Shown piece after piece: positions 59,727 through 64,000 of a DNA stretch of 64,000 bases (its first letter is position 1; every line of letters begins with the position of its first letter). The notes beneath the pieces were generated by a model. The model was not told the DNA's origin and did not search any database. It was given only the letters and a program-made list of their open reading frames with translations. Made by a program: the position numbers and the translations under genes. Source of the DNA: Phytophthora quininea (taxonomy: Eukaryota > Oomycota > Peronosporomycetes > Peronosporales > Peronosporaceae); contig JAAVTG010000023.1 of NCBI GenBank assembly GCA_011947345.1, positions 434,001 through 498,000 on the forward strand. The letters are read 5' to 3'.

Positions 59727-59829
59727 CCGAGCGAAGCTCGGCGGACGCACGTGTAGCTTGACTAAACACTGTCTACAGAACCCCGCTCAGCGGGGCTTCG
59801 CTCGATTGGCGTCGGAATCTCGCGCTAAT
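59727..59829 (+). mobile_element. Possible Helitron 3' terminus
   Basis: Two hairpins (CCGAGC-GAA-GCTCGG at 59727-59741 and CCCCGCT-C-AGCGGGG at 59781-59795) precede a CTAA|T at 59825-59829, as Helitrons end in a hairpin then CTRR and insert before T. The 29-base gap from hairpin to CTAA is longer than usual. Confidence 0.4.
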
Positions 59830-60474
59830 TTTTGATCCTTAAAACAGTGCATGTAGCGGTGGAGTTTTGGAGCGGGGTTGATGCTTTCATAATCGCAGTG
59901 TGAGACGTAGTCATGGATGACGTGCGTATCATTATGCTACTATCATACAGATAGCTGCTACGAATTGGACCGTTGCCTGCTACGAATCGGGGATGACCAT
60001 CACATGGTTCCCCATACCCTGAGCACTTCACATTGTGATTATGGCACTAAATGGCATTCGTGTCGATGTAAGCTGTGCTGTAGGCTGGCTGATGATAGTA
60101 AAACTTTTATTGTACATGAGGCCTATATTCCTGGTCTTTCTGATGGTTGCCTGCTACGATTCGGTGATGACCCGCAATCAATCCTCGAGTTCTCACGTCG
60201 ACCGCACGATGTAATAGTATTACTCGTCCTATCCTGCCGGTTGACCTATGTCCTGAGCCACGTTGCTGCCCACAAACGCCCGAGCCTAAATCCCATTTCG
60301 CATCCCTGCTGTCTTGAATAGCGGACTTCTTTGTCAGTGGCTGGACACAGCTCAGCCTGATGGACTGCTGGCACACGATACCAATCCAGACGTTCATTTT
60401 TGCGCTTGCCGCGTACTGCAAACGTCTGCATTCCACCCCGCCCCTCCAACTTGAAAGAGGACGCATCCGACATC
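59830..60474. other. Upstream flank of the glucanase gene
   Basis: No gene is supported. CTACGAAT/CTACGATTCGG-type phrases with GGGGATGACC / GGTGATGACC recur loosely at about 59970-60170. GTTCATTTTTGCGC at about 60393 could be an Inr. Confidence 0.35.
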
Positions 60475-62852
60475 ATGAAAGCGCTGTCGTGGTTAAAGGC
60501 TGCTGCAATCACCGTGGCTGCTACCCACGTAGCAACGGTGAGCGGTGACGCCAAAGTTGGTGATAGCATCAACTTCCTGCCTGGATCCGCGCAGGGCGTG
60601 ACGGAAAAGTTGGCGGGAACGATCGCTCCTCGAAAGACGACACCACCGGCATCCACCACCACGAGCAGCTATTTCGCGCCGTTCGGTACTGACGCTCCGA
60701 ACGAGGAGCTCTTTGAGCACAACGGGAGTCTGTCGAAGATCGTTCCGATCATCAACGTCGCCCAGGAAGCTCTGAACCAGCCCATTCCGACCAACGACTG
60801 GTGGGGAACATCATCCACGTCACGGACCAGAAGAATGTGACCAACTACCAGGCCTACGCCAACCCGTACGCCGTCAAGCTGCCTCGTGAGGTGCCTTTCG
60901 GCATCCAGACGTGCTACTCCTACTCGTATCGGGAGATAGCGCCGGAGATCAATGGCACCTACAAGTCGTATAACCACTCGTTCCACAACGACCTCACTCT
61001 GTCGGCCGAAGAGTTCTTCGACTACGAACCAAAGTACGAAGTCTACGCGTGGGATGAAGGCGGCGCTAAACTGCGGACGTGCGATGCGATCGGCGGCAAA
61101 TGCATGGACTCGGCGCTCGTCAGCGGCATGGCCTTCGTGTCGGCCACCTACGACGGTCTCACCCCACGCATCGACACCGAGCACAACATCACAGCCATCG
61201 ACAGCTCAACGCTCGGCAAGTTCGTCATCCACCTCAACAACAGCCAGACGTGGGTGCTGTACGCCAGCGACAACAGCGTGTCGTTCACGTTCCAGGACTC
61301 GGTGGTGTTCTCGGTCAATGCGTCCGGGTCGTCGCTGGTCGCCAAGGAGCCGTACTCGGGAACGTTGAGGATCGCTGTCCTTCCGGAAGGAGCCGACAAC
61401 ACCGTCTACGACAAGTACGCGTCGTGTGTTGTTCGCGGTGGCAGCGTGTCGATGGAGTCTCGTACGAGTTACTCGTTGACGTGGGAGACCGAGGGTAGTG
61501 GTTGCGACTCTGGTGGTTTGCTGCACTTCGCCCTGCCCCACCAGGTCGACACGATGGGCGACGGAGTCACCAAGGCCGGCAGCAGTGGAGCTATCGTCCT
61601 GCATTCGGCAGCTCGCGGTCAAATGGTCGGTCAGGTGAGCGCCAAGTGGACGTTCACGGAGCCCGAGGCCGACTTCGAGATCGACTTTTACCCGGTGCGG
61701 AAGCCGTCGCCCGTGGTGGTGGCCGAGACGGATATGCTGCGAACGCTGCAGACGGACATCATGGGCAACTGGAGCATGGACGCCGACAGTTGGTACTACA
61801 ACGGCAAGTACTTCCAGAAGTACGCGTCGTTGTGTCTGATGGCTTCCGATAGTTCGGTCGTGGGTGTGGACACGGTTTTACTCACGTATTGCTTAGAGAA
61901 ACTGGAGGCGATGATCGAGCCTGTTCTGAACAACTCGCTCTCACCACCGCTGATGTATGACACGCTCTACAGCGGCATCATCTCTAGCTCCATCTTCGAG
62001 ACGGGAAGTATCTACACCGAGTTCGGCAATGGTATGTACAACGATCACCACTACCACTACGGGTACTTCATCACCGCTTCTGCTATGCTGAAGCACTTAG
62101 ACCCGAACTGGTCTCGTATGCCCGAACTGGAGAAGATTATCTGGACGATGCTGCGCGATGTGGCCAACCCGAGTCCCGAGGACACGTACTTCCCTCGATT
62201 CCGCCACTTCTCCTGGTACCACGGACACTCGTATTCACACGGAGTCACGTCCATCTACAATGGCAAGGACGAGGAGAGTACGTCCGAAGACATTAACTTC
62301 TTCTACGGCATGACATTGTGGGGACGGATGACCGGCAACAAGAACGTCGAGGACCTTGGCAGCCTCATGCTTCGTCTTGACGCTCACGCTGTCCGCACCT
62401 ACTTCCTCATGAAGTCGGACAACACGATCCACCCGCCGGAGATCGTCCGCAACCACGTCACGGGCATTTTCTTCGATGCCATGGTGTACTACAACACGTG
62501 GTTCCTCGACGAGAAGTACGCTATCCACGGCATTCAGATGATCCCGGTGTCGCCGGTGAACGAGCTGGCGCGCACGTCGGAGTTCGTCGAGCAGGAGTGG
62601 AACGACATCTTGTCCAAGGAGAAGATTGTTGTCGAAGTCAATGATACTATTGCGTGGCTCTCTCTGCTGCTGGTGAACGCAGCGACCGTCAACCAGACCG
62701 ATGCGCTGTACAAACTCAAGAACGCGACGATGGACGATGGTTTGTCGCGATCGTGGGCTCTCTACAATGCCGCTACTCGTTGCCGCGACGGAGTGAAGCT
62801 GGATGCGACCATGACGCTCGACACGGCCGTCGAGCTGCAACAAAGCGCGTAA
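60475..62852 (+). CDS. Secreted GH81 endo-beta-1,3-glucanase
   Basis: Hydrolyses beta-1,3-glucan, the main wall and storage glucan of oomycetes; it may remodel the cell's own wall. The start at 60475 opens a signal peptide (MKALSWLKAAAITVAATHV). The N-terminal beta-sandwich has PIPTNDWW and NPYAVKLP. The catalytic (alpha/alpha)6 domain has YNDHHYHYGYF, SWYHGHSYSHGVTS and the acidic ESTSEDINFFYG motif holding the family's catalytic Glu candidates. About 790 residues, a normal length. One base is missing from the G4 run at 60803-60806 (NDWWG|NIIHV). Codon third positions are strongly GC. Many N-glycosylation sites (NVT, NGT, NHS). It sits downstream of a repeat-rich region. Confidence 0.93.
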
Positions 62853-63070
62853 ATTCCACCGCAGAGCGCAACGGAACCCTCTGCAAATTGGCTTGAATAC
62901 ACGGAATTCACCGCGAAACTTTCAGTTACTGCCCGCATTGATCTCTCTCCTTAATTTCACAAACACAAAGTCCATTTCTCTTTCCTGTTGTCTTGGGTTT
63001 GCAGTGGTTCGAAAAGTGGACTCTAATCAACTGGCAGCTTACGATAGCAAGCTCAATGTAATGTTTGCAG

Positions 63071-63131
63071 TCCACCCCGCCCGCAACACGAAAGAAGACA
63101 CATCCGACATCATGAATGCGGTGTCCGGGAA
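63071..63131 (+). repeat. Duplicated 5' end of the GH81 gene
   Basis: TCCACCCCGCCC, then GAAAGA and CATCCGACATCATGAA match 60432-60490 around the GH81 start codon. The copy continues for only a few codons. Confidence 0.7.
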
Positions 63132-63139
63132 GAAGCTCA

Positions 63140-63440
63140 AAGATGCCTCAGGACGCGCAGAGACCTCCTCACGCAGTGGTACGAGCCTTGTACAACACAC
63201 GACCTGACGCCGACGAATTCGTGGAGACTATCAGCAACCAAGAATCGGAGAGAACGAAGATAAAGCGCACGGTGAAGCGACTATAACGTTGAGTGACCCT
63301 GTGCGGGCGACGACCCGTTAAAGCGCTCTAACACCATTCACCAGCACCTTCACCGGGATTTTACGAGTGGTGGGTCGAGTTCAAGAACTATGTGGGCTTG
63401 CGAAAGGCCATGCACTTCGTTCAGCAGAAGGCAGCAGCCT
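63140..63440 (+). pseudogene. Inverted C-terminal half of a TAZ-like gene (copy E)
   Basis: Read on the plus strand it gives HAVVRALYNTRPDADEFVET, then a stretch like the GDDPLKRSSTFKRHLHRA region, then FKNYVGLRKAMHFVQQK. These equal parts of copy D in order, but the whole Cys/His cluster is deleted. Stops interrupt the frame. Its orientation is opposite to the N-terminal half that follows. Confidence 0.75.
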
Positions 63441-63449
63441 TCAACCACG

Positions 63450-64000
63450 CGGTCTTTTGTTGCCTCTGGGCACTGTTGGCGGCGTCACCACCGTCAAGTC
63501 GACGAACGGGGAGCGGGTTGAAGGCGTCACCGTTCCATTGGCCTTGATCCTTGGCCCCGCCTGCATCGGTGTTGATTGAATACTCCGCACCGGAGTCTCT
63601 GCAACTTCTGAAGTGTTTAGCCCACTATAGTGGACCGTAATATCCTGCCGCACCAGTGACTGCAGCACCCGACCGGCAGTGTTGCTGTGGCTGGCCAGAA
63701 TCACCTTCTCCATCTCTTGGGCGAAGCCTGGAGACGTCGTCATGTGGATAGCCATATAGCTGACCAATTGGCGGCAGCAGGCCCGGTAGGTATCGAAGCT
63801 GGGGGCACCAACTTCAGCTGGAGCCTGCGACTGTTCCAGCTCGCGCGCAAAGTCGTCGCAGACCGAGTCCACTATCGCCGCGATCTGCTCACGCAGCTCA
63901 ATCGCAGCCGACCCACCACAGAAGACCCTTCAGATGTTGATGCCGATCTGCTAGTGCGCACAGAGAGCTTCGAGTCGCCGTCGACAGGCCCTGACACAAG
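63450..64000 (-). pseudogene. N-terminal half of TAZ-like copy E, cut by window edge
   Basis: Almost identical to 48138-48700 of copy D: VDSVCDDFARELEQSQ-type N-domain, CCRQLVSYMAIHMTTSPGF and TPSTRSPFVDLTVVTPPTVP. Coding stops just after GNKRPRG because the C-terminal half is inverted next to it. A base missing near 63900 breaks the frame again. It continues beyond the window. Confidence 0.8.

Noticed and set aside
48710..60400. Possible RxLR or CRN effector genes in the repeat-rich zone
   Set aside because: I looked for signal peptide plus RxLR/EER or LFLAK-type motifs in the open frames and found none.
1..64000. tRNA, rRNA and CRISPR arrays
   Set aside because: No T-loop GGTTCRANYCC context with a fitting acceptor stem and no regularly spaced repeats were seen.

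Overview
The window is nuclear DNA from an oomycete, most likely Phytophthora or a close relative. Genes are densely packed on both strands and often paired divergently or convergently with under 100 bases between them. Introns are short (about 52-78 bases, GT...AG). Several promoters carry the oomycete Inr+FPR core (TCAYTYY...CAATTT-like). Supporting gene content includes a CEP120-type basal-body protein (flagellate zoospores), a GH81 beta-1,3-glucanase, and remnants of tyrosine-recombinase, Helitron and hAT elements.

Positions 1-21.3 kb are conserved housekeeping genes: PurF-type amidophosphoribosyltransferase (partial), a coiled-coil protein, a secreted Calx-beta/Cys-rich protein, an ARM-repeat/methyltransferase protein, a very long separase gene, mitochondrial octanoyltransferase, phosphopantothenoylcysteine decarboxylase and a CHD1L/ALC1-type SNF2 remodeller with a C-terminal macro domain.

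Positions 21.4-48.7 kb mix conserved genes with two interleaved, locally amplified families. One is a lineage-specific family with a conserved N-terminal domain and a TAZ-like Cys/His cluster (four copies here and a rearranged fifth at the window end). The other is zeta-crystallin-like quinone oxidoreductases (four genes and one pseudogene). A POT/PTR transporter, CEP120, a J-domain coiled-coil protein and a BED/hAT-derived gene lie among them. A duplicated [oxidoreductase - divergent promoter - CEP120 5' end] segment brackets the most unusual gene, at 30498-32377. It appears to encode an H2A-like histone fold, then an H2B-like histone fold, then a ubiquitin-like region, in one polypeptide.

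Positions 48.7-60.4 kb are gene-poor and repeat-rich, with remnants of two tyrosine recombinases and a Helitron-type PIF1 helicase and a MITE-like inverted repeat. A GH81 glucanase follows at 60.5-62.9 kb. A near-identical direct repeat (48.14-48.71 and 63.45-64.0 kb) brackets this segment.

Many genes are interrupted by single-base frame breaks. Most are cured by adding one base to a homopolymer run, so I read them as assembly errors rather than real pseudogenes. Gene spans below therefore join reading-frame blocks across such breaks.
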